A DNA stretch of 64,000 bases from Candidatus Nitrosotenuis aquarius (lineage in GTDB: Archaea > Thermoproteota > Nitrososphaeria > Nitrososphaerales > Nitrosopumilaceae), in the NCBI RefSeq assembly GCF_002787055.1, contig NZ_CP024808.1, positions 1,080,328 through 1,144,327 on the forward strand, written 5' to 3'. Each line of letters opens with the position of its first letter. Position 1 is the stretch's first letter. Shown piece by piece: positions 9,580 through 17,926 of this stretch. Below the pieces are notes generated by a model. The model searched no databases and was not told where the DNA came from. It was given only the letters and a program-made list of their open reading frames with translations. The position numbers were made by a program, and so were the translations under genes.

Positions 9580-10266
9580 ATGGACCATAACAGAGAAACA
9601 ATAGATAGATACAATAGACGTTTGATAAAATTTGGATATAATCCAAAAACATTAGGATGGATCAAAGGTAGACAGGGAATCAGATTCTCCGCCTTGATTT
9701 CTATTGGTAACATTAACAATTCCAGTGTTTTAGATATAGGATGCGGATTTGGAGATCTTTATGGATTTTTAAAGTACAAAAAACTTAGATTCAGTTATTT
9801 GGGTTTAGAACTGAATCCAAATCTCATAAAATATGGAACAGAGCAATATCCAAAAGCGGATTTTAGAGTTTTTGATATTGTAAAAGATGACATAGATAAA
9901 AAATACGATTGGGTAATTATCTCTGGATTATTTAATTTTAAAAGAAAATCACCATATCAGTTTATAGAATTAGTATTAAGAAAAGCATTCAATTGTTGTA
10001 GAAGAGGAGTTGCTACAGATTTTATGACAACCTATGTTGATTTTAAAAATAAAGATGCCAATTATGTAAATCCAGAGAAAATAATGAAAGTTTGTAAGCA
10101 AATTACTACAAGGATAACACTGAGACAAGATTACATGCCATATGAATTTTGCATTTATCTTTACAAGAACAATATAAAAACTCAAAATGGAGTGTATAGT
10201 GAACATTACTCATCATTAGATCCAGAAATTAGAACAAACAAGTGGCTCAATATGAAATCTGGATAA
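9580..10266 (+). CDS. Class I SAM-dependent methyltransferase
   Basis: A 228-residue protein with a clear motif I, VLDIGCGFGDLYGFL (near residues 47-61), an acidic end of strand 2 (GLELNP) and a motif IV-like stretch (YDWVIISGLFNF). It begins 27 bases after the aminotransferase and ends just before the deacetylase-like gene, so the three likely form one transcript. The substrate may be a sugar or a small metabolite made by the neighbours; nothing in the sequence narrows this. A GGAGG at 9552-9556 lies too far from the ATG to act as a normal ribosome-binding site. Confidence 0.75.
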   Translation: MDHNRETIDRYNRRLIKFGYNPKTLGWIKGRQGIRFSALISIGNINNSSVLDIGCGFGDLYGFLKYKKLRFSYLGLELNPNLIKYGTEQYPKADFRVFDIVKDDIDKKYDWVIISGLFNFKRKSPYQFIELVLRKAFNCCRRGVATDFMTTYVDFKNKDANYVNPEKIMKVCKQITTRITLRQDYMPYEFCIYLYKNNIKTQNGVYSEHYSSLDPEIRTNKWLNMKSG

Positions 10267-10289
10267 ATATTTACAATTCTTTATGGCGT

Positions 10290-11186
10290 ATGTGTTATAA
10301 ATTGAAAAATGAAATTCTTTTGGTTTTATCAGCAGATGTTTATTTTGACCAAGCGAACTCTCATTTCAAAGATGAGCATTCATTAGAAAATCTTGAACTT
10401 TTGCCCGATATTGCCAATACCGTCAGTCATGTACTAAATTCACACTGCAAACCAAAGATATGCTGGTTGGTGTCAAATAATGACATAATATTAAAAAATT
10501 TTATACAAAAAAAGGACGATGTTATGTTAAATAATGACGAAATTGGATTGCATTGTCTAATATCAAAAATGTTTGATATAAGCTCAAAATCCAAATTAGA
10601 AATTGAAAGATACATTGAGAATGCAGTAAGAATGATGAATAATTATGGACTGATACCACTTTCGGCTAGAATGGCAGGTTGTTCAATGAACAATAATTTG
10701 TTAGCGGCACTTCAGAAATATGGAATAAAAGTGGATTCTTCAGCATTACCAAAGCGTAAAAGAGATGAAACAATCAGTTTTGATTGGTCAGTAACAGAGT
10801 CCACACCATATTTTCCATCTGTTACAGATTATCGAATTACAGATTCAGATAAAACAAAATGTCATTCCATATTAGAAGTTCCATTGACTACAATTTCTAC
10901 TAAAGCACCTTATGACAAAGAATCAATCTTCAGATATCTAGATTTATGCTTTAAACCAAAAGTCATTGCAGATGAAATTACTAACATTGTAAAAGAAAAA
11001 GAAATTATTGTAACAATTATTCACCCTATGCAATTATTAAAGCAGGAAAATAAAAATGAGCTATTTGGAACCGGTATTGACGATTTTAAAACTAATTTAA
11101 TTCATCTTCGAGATAGTTGTGAAAAATTTGGTAGAAAAATAAAATGTGTTAGTTTCATGGATTTGTATAAATTATTTACAAATTAA
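10290..11186 (+). CDS. Polysaccharide deacetylase (NodB)-like protein
   Basis: About 298 residues from the ATG at 10290; a longer frame opens at 10242 and overlaps the methyltransferase by 25 bases. The order of elements resembles the NodB/CE4 deacetylase fold: an early acidic strand (LLVLSADVYFD), EIGLHCLI where canonical enzymes have an H-containing metal site, a middle arginine-rich segment (ARMAGCSMNN) in the place of motif 3, and a late His in TIIHPMQLL. Metal ligands are only partly conserved, so it may be a divergent amidohydrolase of the same fold. Context suggests N-deacetylation of an amino sugar. Assignment is moderate. Confidence 0.5.
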   Translation: MCYKLKNEILLVLSADVYFDQANSHFKDEHSLENLELLPDIANTVSHVLNSHCKPKICWLVSNNDIILKNFIQKKDDVMLNNDEIGLHCLISKMFDISSKSKLEIERYIENAVRMMNNYGLIPLSARMAGCSMNNNLLAALQKYGIKVDSSALPKRKRDETISFDWSVTESTPYFPSVTDYRITDSDKTKCHSILEVPLTTISTKAPYDKESIFRYLDLCFKPKVIADEITNIVKEKEIIVTIIHPMQLLKQENKNELFGTGIDDFKTNLIHLRDSCEKFGRKIKCVSFMDLYKLFTN

Positions 11187-11229
11187 ATCTTAACATAGTA
11201 ATATATTGTGATGATTTCCCTGTTCTTCA

Positions 11230-12420
11230 TTGCAAAAAAAGCTCTTGATTTTGGGTGGAGGGGTATCACACTTGGCAATAATCAATATTGCAAACAACAT
11301 GGGCTTACATACTGTTGTAATGGATAAGAATCCAGCTGCAAAAGGACTCAAAATAGCTAAAAAAGCAATTAATCTTGATGGAGGAAACAAAGAACAAGTT
11401 CTAAGCGTTGCCAAAGCTGAAAATATAGATGGGATTTTATCTACAGGTGATTATTCTGTGATTCCAGCTGCATATGCAGCAGAGAAAATTAACCTAGTTT
11501 CTTTAGGAAGTAAAACTGCAAATTTGGTAACAAACAAAGGCGAATTATTTTCTCGTTTTGCAAAACATGGTGTACCAATACCGCCAAGGAAAGTAGTAAC
11601 TAATTTTAAAGACGCATTAGGAGTTGTAAATAAAATAGGCTTACCTGTAATACTAAAACCTGAGTACAGTTATGGTGCAAGTCGTGGGGTGATAAGAGTC
11701 AACTCCATAGAAGAGTTTGAAAAGAAATTTAAATTCACACAGGGGTTTTGCCTAAAGAAAGGGATCATAATAGAGAAGTTTATCGATGGTTTAGAGCACA
11801 CAATTGAAAGTATTACCATAAACGGAAAAACTTCAGTATTAGCAATTTCAGATAAAATTCGAACAAGTAATCCATATTGTGTGGCCACAAGTTTGGATTA
11901 TCCATCAAAACAAAAAAAGGACATAGTAAGAAAATTGAAACTAGCTGCAAAAAAAGCAATAGCTGCATCAGGCATACGAAATGGAGCATCGCATATAGAA
12001 GCAATTTCTTTAAGCGGACAAGTATATGTTATCGATTTTGGCGGCAGAGGAGGTGCAGGTGGTTTCATACCTTCTGTCGTGGTTCCAAGGATAAACGGTG
12101 TGAACATGATGGAAGCTATGATCAAAATCGCTTTAGGAGAGAAAGTTGGATCATTGAAACCACAATTCTGGAATAGTGTGATTTATCGATTTTTTGTTGC
12201 TGAACCAGGAATTGTCAAAAGTATCAATGGAATTAGAAAAGCACAAAAAATTTCATGGGTAGTAGATCTAAAAATTCACGTCAAGAAGGGAGATCGTATT
12301 GAAGTACTGTCAAATCAGTTACTACGTCCAGGTTATTTTGTAGTGGTAGGTAAGAATAATCAAGAAGCGGAAAAGAGAGCAAAATTAATCCAAGAACTAG
12401 TGAAAATCAAAACAAAATGA
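11230..12420 (+). CDS. ATP-grasp family carboxylate-amine ligase
   Basis: A 396-residue protein starting with TTG. The N-terminal pre-ATP-grasp domain has LLILGGGVSHLA (residues 5-16). The ATP-binding part carries LPVILKPEYSYGASRGV (about 138-154), a glutamate-containing EKFIDG segment, HIEAIS and the metal-site loop VIDFGGRGGAGG near 273. In that loop Asp and Gly replace the usual Glu and Asn. Members ligate a carboxylate, through an acyl phosphate, to an amine or thiol (PurK/CarB/LysX-like). As the last gene of the aminotransferase-methyltransferase-deacetylase series it could attach an amino acid or other carboxylate to an amino sugar. The function is inferred. Confidence 0.7.
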   Translation: MQKKLLILGGGVSHLAIINIANNMGLHTVVMDKNPAAKGLKIAKKAINLDGGNKEQVLSVAKAENIDGILSTGDYSVIPAAYAAEKINLVSLGSKTANLVTNKGELFSRFAKHGVPIPPRKVVTNFKDALGVVNKIGLPVILKPEYSYGASRGVIRVNSIEEFEKKFKFTQGFCLKKGIIIEKFIDGLEHTIESITINGKTSVLAISDKIRTSNPYCVATSLDYPSKQKKDIVRKLKLAAKKAIAASGIRNGASHIEAISLSGQVYVIDFGGRGGAGGFIPSVVVPRINGVNMMEAMIKIALGEKVGSLKPQFWNSVIYRFFVAEPGIVKSINGIRKAQKISWVVDLKIHVKKGDRIEVLSNQLLRPGYFVVVGKNNQEAEKRAKLIQELVKIKTK

Positions 12421-12430
12421 AGATTCACGA

Positions 12431-13645
12431 TTATAGAATTGTCTTTGGACTAATTTGTTTTGTGATGAATAACTGATAGTATATTTCCAATGCTAAAATC
12501 GATACAATTTTACTCAAATATCTGATATCACCATCACTATCAACTCGGTCGAACGCGTTTAGTATCCAACCATAATTGATGATATTATTTCCATACACAT
12601 AGCTCTTCTTATCAAGAAGGATACGCTCAGCAATTTGTTTCCCATTTCTATTCCAATCCAGCAATAGATCTGGGCTGAATCCTTTTTTCTCATCGATATG
12701 TTCTACATTAAGTCGATTAGTTATTTTCCTCAACGTTAGCTTGCCTTTGTTGGAAACAGCATTGTATTTTTGGTCTAATCGTAAATGAAGTCCAAAATTA
12801 ACTACATTACTATCTAAAAATGGAGATATGCCAAGCAGGCCATAATGTTGTAGAATTTTTTGTCCAGTTGGAATAAAGTCATAGATTAGCTTTCCATTAA
12901 AATCTGCCAAAAATACTTGTTGAATTGGTTTTAATGAATTTCTAAAATAAGGTTTAAGATAATTATAGATCACATTCCAGTCAAACTTGATTTTTTTTCC
13001 AAAAATATTTTTTTGATCAGGAACCCAATCTCGATTATGACACTCCAGATAATGGATTACTTTAGTTTTCCAATCATCAGTTAATTTTGATAGATTAAGG
13101 AATTTATGATATCTGAATGTATAACCGGCAAAAACTTCGTCTGCACCATCACCATTTACAAGAATGTTGCTATATTTTTTAGCCTCTTTTGCAACATAGT
13201 GTTGATATGTGTTCCATCTTGGCTTTTTTGCAATTGATATCAATTCAGGCATATTTTTGAATATAGAATCCACAGTCACAATTTTAAATGTAGAATTAAA
13301 TTTTTTAGCTATTAATCTTGCTTGTTTTGATTCATCATAAGCATCTTTGAATACCACACATATTGAGATTAATTTTCTGGATGGAAAAATATGGCGTAAT
13401 AATCCTAAAGTTAGACTTGAATCAATTCCACTACTAAGAGATAGGGCAAGCGGTTCATCGTTGTCAGGTATTGATTTCTTAATTGCTTTTTTTAACAATA
13501 GTTCAGTTTTATGACCTCCAGGATCAGAATTTGTATTTAATAAATCAGATGATGGGATTTTTTTATGAATGTTAATTTCTTCCGGATTATATCGTAATGT
13601 CAAATAATTGTGGATTAATTTAGATGTAATTTTATAATTCAACAT
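12431..13645 (-). CDS. Asparagine-synthetase-like amidotransferase lacking the glutaminase domain (copy 1)
   Basis: A 404-residue protein corresponding to the C-terminal synthetase domain of AsnB. The PP-loop ATP pyrophosphatase motif is SSGIDSS (71-77), with Ser in place of the first Gly of the common SGGxDS, and NGDGADEVFAGY lies at 164-175. There is no N-terminal Ntn glutaminase domain and no Met-Cys start. AsnB-type proteins in glycan loci, such as WbpS of Pseudomonas, amidate uronic acids, so activation of a UDP-uronate carboxylate by adenylation is plausible. Ammonia would then come free or from another subunit. It shares length and layout with the gene at 16712-17926, its closest relative here. 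Confidence 0.75.
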   Translation of the reverse strand: MLNYKITSKLIHNYLTLRYNPEEINIHKKIPSSDLLNTNSDPGGHKTELLLKKAIKKSIPDNDEPLALSLSSGIDSSLTLGLLRHIFPSRKLISICVVFKDAYDESKQARLIAKKFNSTFKIVTVDSIFKNMPELISIAKKPRWNTYQHYVAKEAKKYSNILVNGDGADEVFAGYTFRYHKFLNLSKLTDDWKTKVIHYLECHNRDWVPDQKNIFGKKIKFDWNVIYNYLKPYFRNSLKPIQQVFLADFNGKLIYDFIPTGQKILQHYGLLGISPFLDSNVVNFGLHLRLDQKYNAVSNKGKLTLRKITNRLNVEHIDEKKGFSPDLLLDWNRNGKQIAERILLDKKSYVYGNNIINYGWILNAFDRVDSDGDIRYLSKIVSILALEIYYQLFITKQISPKTIL

Positions 13646-13693
13646 GATAAAATAATTTTGAAGATTAATAACCTTTAATTTTTATAAAGATGA

Positions 13694-14935
13694 TTGTTGG
13701 GCAAGACAAAAGTTTTAGCAATAGGTGACACTGCCGACAATATCTTTACTCTCAAAAAGTTTGTAAAAAATGTAGATATTCATTTGATTAATTTTCCCCG
13801 AAAACAAAATGCGTTATTAACATATTCAGAAGAGGGAGTAGAGTTTTTTGATTCATTATTAATCTCTAAACAAGTTAAAATGATCAAAGAAATATGCACT
13901 AAATTTGATTTATGCTTGGCCATGTCTTGGGCAGGAGCAAGAGTAGCATATCTGGCAGGATTAAATTACATAATGTATTTTGTTGGTGGTGATATAGCAA
14001 CTCCTCCCTTTCTAAAAAAGTCTAGAGATCCTTTTACAAACACCATAGTTTATGATTTGAATTTTATCGAGCGCTCATTCTATAAAAGAGTCTTCGATAC
14101 CGCATTAACATGTATTGGAGGACAAATCGAATACAATTATTTGATAAAGTATAGGAAAGACGCAATAAGATTGGACAGGGTAATTGTTGATACAACACTA
14201 TTTAATCACGAGATAAAACCTGTAAATCTTAAAAAAGAGAAATTCACATTTTTGTCGGCCCAGCGTTTTGGTCTTGCAAAAGGATTCGACATAATTTTGG
14301 AGGCATTAAGACTATGCAAGACAGACTTTAAGGTCTTACAAGTAAAATGGTTTATTGAGAATTCCGAGGAAGAGAAAAGAATCAATAGAGAATTAATAGA
14401 TAAATGCCCAAAACAAGTTGAGTTCATTCCACTAATAAAGCGCAAAGAATTAGGTAGTTATTTCACGTTCGCTGATGCAATACTAGGTCAGATGCGTATC
14501 GGTGCACAAGGAGCGATAGAGCGAGATGCTGCATTTTGTAAAAAACCAGTAATTTGTTTTACCGATCAAAATAAACCCATGATAATAGATGGTAAGGAAG
14601 TTGTGCCACCGTTTTTACCCAAAACACAAGATTCTCATGATCTTGCAAATCTAATTGATTCCATAGTACAATCAAAAGAATTTAGAGATAAATTAGTAGA
14701 AGAACAATATTCTTATATCAAAAAACTTTCGGATCCTGATGAGGTTGTAAAAGAATGGGAAAGAATTTTTGAGGCCATGACTAGAAAAAATAAAACAATA
14801 AAACGAAAGTCAAAAACAATAATATTTGAAAATTTGTTAGCAGTGTTATCGGAAAGACTGATTTATTTACGAAAAATGAGAATGAGGAATATTAAATCAT
14901 GGGGAAAAGAAGAATATGAAAGGCTTACTAAATGA
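13694..14935 (+). CDS. Glycosyltransferase, GT-B fold (GT4-like)
   Basis: A 413-residue protein starting with TTG, divergent from the asparagine-synthetase-like gene. The C-terminal half shows the GT-B nucleotide-sugar-binding layout: LSAQRFGLAKGFDIILEAL (about residues 188-206), a VEFIPLIKRKELGSYFTFAD stretch and IGAQGAIERDAAFCKKPV, where the conserved acidic residue before the last helix is E/D. The C-terminus (about 375-413) is highly basic, which could attach it to the membrane surface. It ends exactly one base before the convergent membrane-protein gene. Donor and acceptor are unknown. Confidence 0.7.
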   Translation: MLGKTKVLAIGDTADNIFTLKKFVKNVDIHLINFPRKQNALLTYSEEGVEFFDSLLISKQVKMIKEICTKFDLCLAMSWAGARVAYLAGLNYIMYFVGGDIATPPFLKKSRDPFTNTIVYDLNFIERSFYKRVFDTALTCIGGQIEYNYLIKYRKDAIRLDRVIVDTTLFNHEIKPVNLKKEKFTFLSAQRFGLAKGFDIILEALRLCKTDFKVLQVKWFIENSEEEKRINRELIDKCPKQVEFIPLIKRKELGSYFTFADAILGQMRIGAQGAIERDAAFCKKPVICFTDQNKPMIIDGKEVVPPFLPKTQDSHDLANLIDSIVQSKEFRDKLVEEQYSYIKKLSDPDEVVKEWERIFEAMTRKNKTIKRKSKTIIFENLLAVLSERLIYLRKMRMRNIKSWGKEEYERLTK

Positions 14936-15430
14936 TCATTTTACTTTGTCGGTCTTTTCTCTGTGACTTCCTACATATCCACCTTTTACCAATAAATTAA
15001 TTTTTTCTTCAATGGATTTGATTATAGAAAGCTCTTCATCAGTGATTTTTTCATTTTTTGAGATTTTTACAAGTAATTGTGCTATGATCCCATATAACGG
15101 GAAGACAACTTCTCGTGTCCATCCTGGCTGTAGCTTGTAAAAATATGGATATGATTCTACATTAATGTCAGCTTCAGCAGAATATGCTGAGCTTCGTTTG
15201 TAATGCACATATCCTACGAAGACAAGAAATGGTATACCAAGCCCAGCAATCACACTCACATATATGAAAAAGCTTGGAAATACAGTTTTTAATGCAGGGA
15301 TATTTTCTATTGCCAAATAATATGTTGTAACCATAGTATTTACTGCCGCGAAGATGAAAGCAAAATACGTAGTCCAGCCTTGTCTGAAATAAAACCAAGC
15401 ACGAAATCCTAATTTTCTTCTAGCAATCAA
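14936..15430 (-). CDS. Conserved membrane protein of unknown function
   Basis: A 164-residue protein with two hydrophobic segments (about residues 19-43 and 52-74), a polar middle (SSAYSAEADINVESYPYFYKLQPGW) and a charged helical C-terminus (about 120-164). The N-terminus is basic (RRKLGFRAWFYFRQGW). I do not recognise a family. It sits inside the glycan island but shows no enzyme motif. Its stop codon abuts that of the plus-strand glycosyltransferase in the palindrome TGATCA. Confidence 0.6.
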   Translation of the reverse strand: MIARRKLGFRAWFYFRQGWTTYFAFIFAAVNTMVTTYYLAIENIPALKTVFPSFFIYVSVIAGLGIPFLVFVGYVHYKRSSAYSAEADINVESYPYFYKLQPGWTREVVFPLYGIIAQLLVKISKNEKITDEELSIIKSIEEKINLLVKGGYVGSHREKTDKVK

Positions 15431-15654
15431 CAGATAGATCTAAAATAGTATAAAGGTAAATGTGATTGTGAAGACAGGTTAATTAATTAATCAAAATTAT
15501 GTTTGTTTTTGATGTATTTGTTTCATTCCTAGTTTTTTGAAAGTAATTTTCACGTTTTATTACTAATTACAAATGAATTCATGTGATAAAATCATAGGAG
15601 AAATTCATAACCATAACACGTTTAATATAATCAGTTGAATATTAAAATTCAAAA
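15431..15654. other. Non-coding gap of 224 bases
   Basis: A very AT-rich stretch between two divergent genes. It holds the TATA-like box for the downstream glycosyltransferase and a short TTAATTAATTAA run at 15480-15491. No convincing ORF, tRNA or structured RNA was seen. Confidence 0.5.
15621..15629 (+). promoter_or_regulatory. TATA-like box for the glycosyltransferase at 15655
   Basis: TTTAATATA is centred 30 bases before the TTG start at 15655, consistent with a leaderless transcript. Confidence 0.45.
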
Positions 15655-16707
15655 TTGAGATTGCTTATTGGTGGAGCTAGTAGTAAGTTTTTTCATCTTA
15701 AGGAATTTAATGATTCTTTAGAGAGACTTGGTGTAGAAACAAAACTAGTTTTAGATTCAGAAATTTACGATGGTTTTCCAAGCAGAAATCTCAATAACTG
15801 GTTTCAGACTAGAAGAAAATTTAAAAAACTAATTGGTGATTTTAAACCCGAGTTAATTTTTGTAGATAGACAAAGGCATTTTTCTGTTGCTGCTGTTGAG
15901 TCAAAAATACCTACACTAGTACACCTACGGGGAGATTTTTGGAGTGAAATACAATGGGCAAGAGAAACAACATACAAGTCATTTGTAAAAGGTATTGTTC
16001 TTTCCGAATGGGAAAAAATGGGAAAGAAATGCTTTGAGTCATCAAGTGCAATTTTGCCAATATGTGAGTACCTTGCAGACATTACCAAAAAACATTATCC
16101 TTCAAAGAATATACATGTTTTACGACAGGGAATAACACCATCAAGGTGGTTTCAAACAGACAAGCTCAAGCTCAAACATCCCTGTGTCGGATTCTTACAA
16201 AGTGCAATTATTTGGGGAAAGGCAAAAGAGATGCTAATTTTACCCCGGATATTAAAATCAATGCCAAACATTATGTTTTATTGGGTAGGTGATGGCCCTT
16301 ACAGAGAACAAATTCTAAAACCTCTAAGAAAATTTGAAAATTTCAAGTGGTTGGGCCCAATGAAATATCCAGACGAAGTAAGAGACTATCTTTCAGAGAT
16401 AGATATCTATGGACTAATGAGTGGGATTGATATGTCCCCGTTAACATTACAGGAAGCTCAGCTTATGAAAAAACCAGTCATAGCAACAGATGTGGGAGGA
16501 ATACCAGAAGTGATGGTAGACGGTAAGACTGGATTTTTAGTAGAAAAGGAAAACCCTACAGACTGGATTGATCGAATTAACCTCATACTTGAAGATAACG
16601 ACAAAGCAAAGAAAATTGGAATGGAAGGAAGAGGGTTCATCGAATCCAACTTTAATATGGATAAAATAGCTAAAGATTTTTTATCAATTGCAAATAATTA
16701 TATTTAA
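15655..16707 (+). CDS. Glycosyltransferase family 4
   Basis: A 350-residue GT-B retaining glycosyltransferase starting with TTG. The C-terminal domain has GFLQSAIIWGKAKEMLILPRI, WVGDGPYREQI (about 212-222), and the GT4 EX7E-like region in LTLQEAQLMKKPVIATDVGGIPEVMVDGKTGFLV, where the two acidic residues contact the donor sugar. N-terminal GGASSKFFHL is the start of the acceptor domain. It is transcribed alone, followed by a convergent asparagine-synthetase-like gene four bases away. Donor sugar unknown. Confidence 0.85.
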   Translation: MRLLIGGASSKFFHLKEFNDSLERLGVETKLVLDSEIYDGFPSRNLNNWFQTRRKFKKLIGDFKPELIFVDRQRHFSVAAVESKIPTLVHLRGDFWSEIQWARETTYKSFVKGIVLSEWEKMGKKCFESSSAILPICEYLADITKKHYPSKNIHVLRQGITPSRWFQTDKLKLKHPCVGFLQSAIIWGKAKEMLILPRILKSMPNIMFYWVGDGPYREQILKPLRKFENFKWLGPMKYPDEVRDYLSEIDIYGLMSGIDMSPLTLQEAQLMKKPVIATDVGGIPEVMVDGKTGFLVEKENPTDWIDRINLILEDNDKAKKIGMEGRGFIESNFNMDKIAKDFLSIANNYI

Positions 16708-16711
16708 AATT

Positions 16712-17926
16712 TTAAACAAGTCTTGTTGAATGTTTCAATTCTTTAGTGATAAACAATTTATACCAGATTTCAAATGCTAACAGTCCATATAATTTGTTAA
16801 CAGTTCTTGCATCAGTATCTTTTATTTTCAATTTTTTTCTTATCCATTCTCTATTGATCCAGCCATCTTGTATAATTCTAGCATCATAAAGATAATAGTC
16901 GCAGATTTCTTTACCATATGACTTCCATAGATTTACAGTATCTATAGAGAATCCTTGTTTTCCTTGTGAAACAAATCTTTCCAAGTTTTCTTTCTTAATT
17001 ATTTGTCGTAATATGATCTTGCCAGTTTTGCTCTGTTTATCGTATTTCATATTTGATGGAATATGGGTAGCATATGAGATCATTTCTTCTGACAGCAATG
17101 GTGTTAATGTTTTAATCCCAAAATGTTTGTTAATTGCTGTGTTTACTACTGAGAAATTATGTCTTAATTTACCGTTAAAATCAGCTAGGAATACTTGATT
17201 TAGTGGATTTAATGGATTGCCAAAGTATGGTTCTATGACATTATAGATTTCTTTCCATGAGAAGTTCGAGTTTTTACCAAAAACTCTTGGCTGATCCGTA
17301 ACCCAATCACGTTCATGACATTTTAAATAGGATAGAATTTTGTTCTGTTTAGTTGTATTTTTTTTAATCAATGAGAGGAATTTTTTGTAACGGAATGTGT
17401 AGCCTCCAAATAGTTCATCTCCACCATCTCCAGACACTATGAATTTGGAAATAGAGCTTGCTTTTTTTGCCACATGATACCAATGTAAATCCCATATGGG
17501 AAGTTTTACTATACTTATTGCTGCTGGCAAGTTTTTAAGATAATTCGATACGAAAATAATTTGATTATCAACGCCTAATCTTTCTGCAAGTTTAGAGGAT
17601 TGTTTTGTCTCATCAAAACTTTCAGCAAATTTTACAGACAGGGTCTTTATTTTCACATTTGGTACAGCCCTGATTAAAGAGCTTAAAACTAATGTTGAAT
17701 CTATTCCACCACTCAACGCCAATGCGATTTTATTTCTAGCAGAATTTTCGATGTTATCTTTTACATAACTAATGATTATTTTTTCTACCTGATCAGCAGA
17801 TATGTTCTGCTCTTTTTCAACGAAATCTTTCCAAGATAACTTCGGAATTTTTGATTTGATTTCAGTCGAGTATCGTAATGTCAGAATATGTTTGATTAAT
17901 TTCGGGTTTACTCTAGATCTTACCAC
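16712..17926 (-). CDS. Asparagine-synthetase-like amidotransferase lacking the glutaminase domain (copy 2)
   Basis: A 404-residue paralogue of the protein at 12431-13645, exactly the same length. It has the canonical PP-loop SGGIDS (72-77) and SGDGGDELFGGYTFRY (165-180). Both copies begin with a similar KLIxxxLTLRY segment in place of a glutaminase domain. Its start overlaps the end of the nucleotide-sugar dehydrogenase gene by 14 bases, so the two are translationally linked. The dehydrogenase makes a uronic acid and this enzyme could convert that carboxylate into an amide. The ammonia source is not encoded in the protein. That reaction is inference; the domain loss is directly visible. Confidence 0.75.
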   Translation of the reverse strand: MVRSRVNPKLIKHILTLRYSTEIKSKIPKLSWKDFVEKEQNISADQVEKIIISYVKDNIENSARNKIALALSGGIDSTLVLSSLIRAVPNVKIKTLSVKFAESFDETKQSSKLAERLGVDNQIIFVSNYLKNLPAAISIVKLPIWDLHWYHVAKKASSISKFIVSGDGGDELFGGYTFRYKKFLSLIKKNTTKQNKILSYLKCHERDWVTDQPRVFGKNSNFSWKEIYNVIEPYFGNPLNPLNQVFLADFNGKLRHNFSVVNTAINKHFGIKTLTPLLSEEMISYATHIPSNMKYDKQSKTGKIILRQIIKKENLERFVSQGKQGFSIDTVNLWKSYGKEICDYYLYDARIIQDGWINREWIRKKLKIKDTDARTVNKLYGLLAFEIWYKLFITKELKHSTRLV

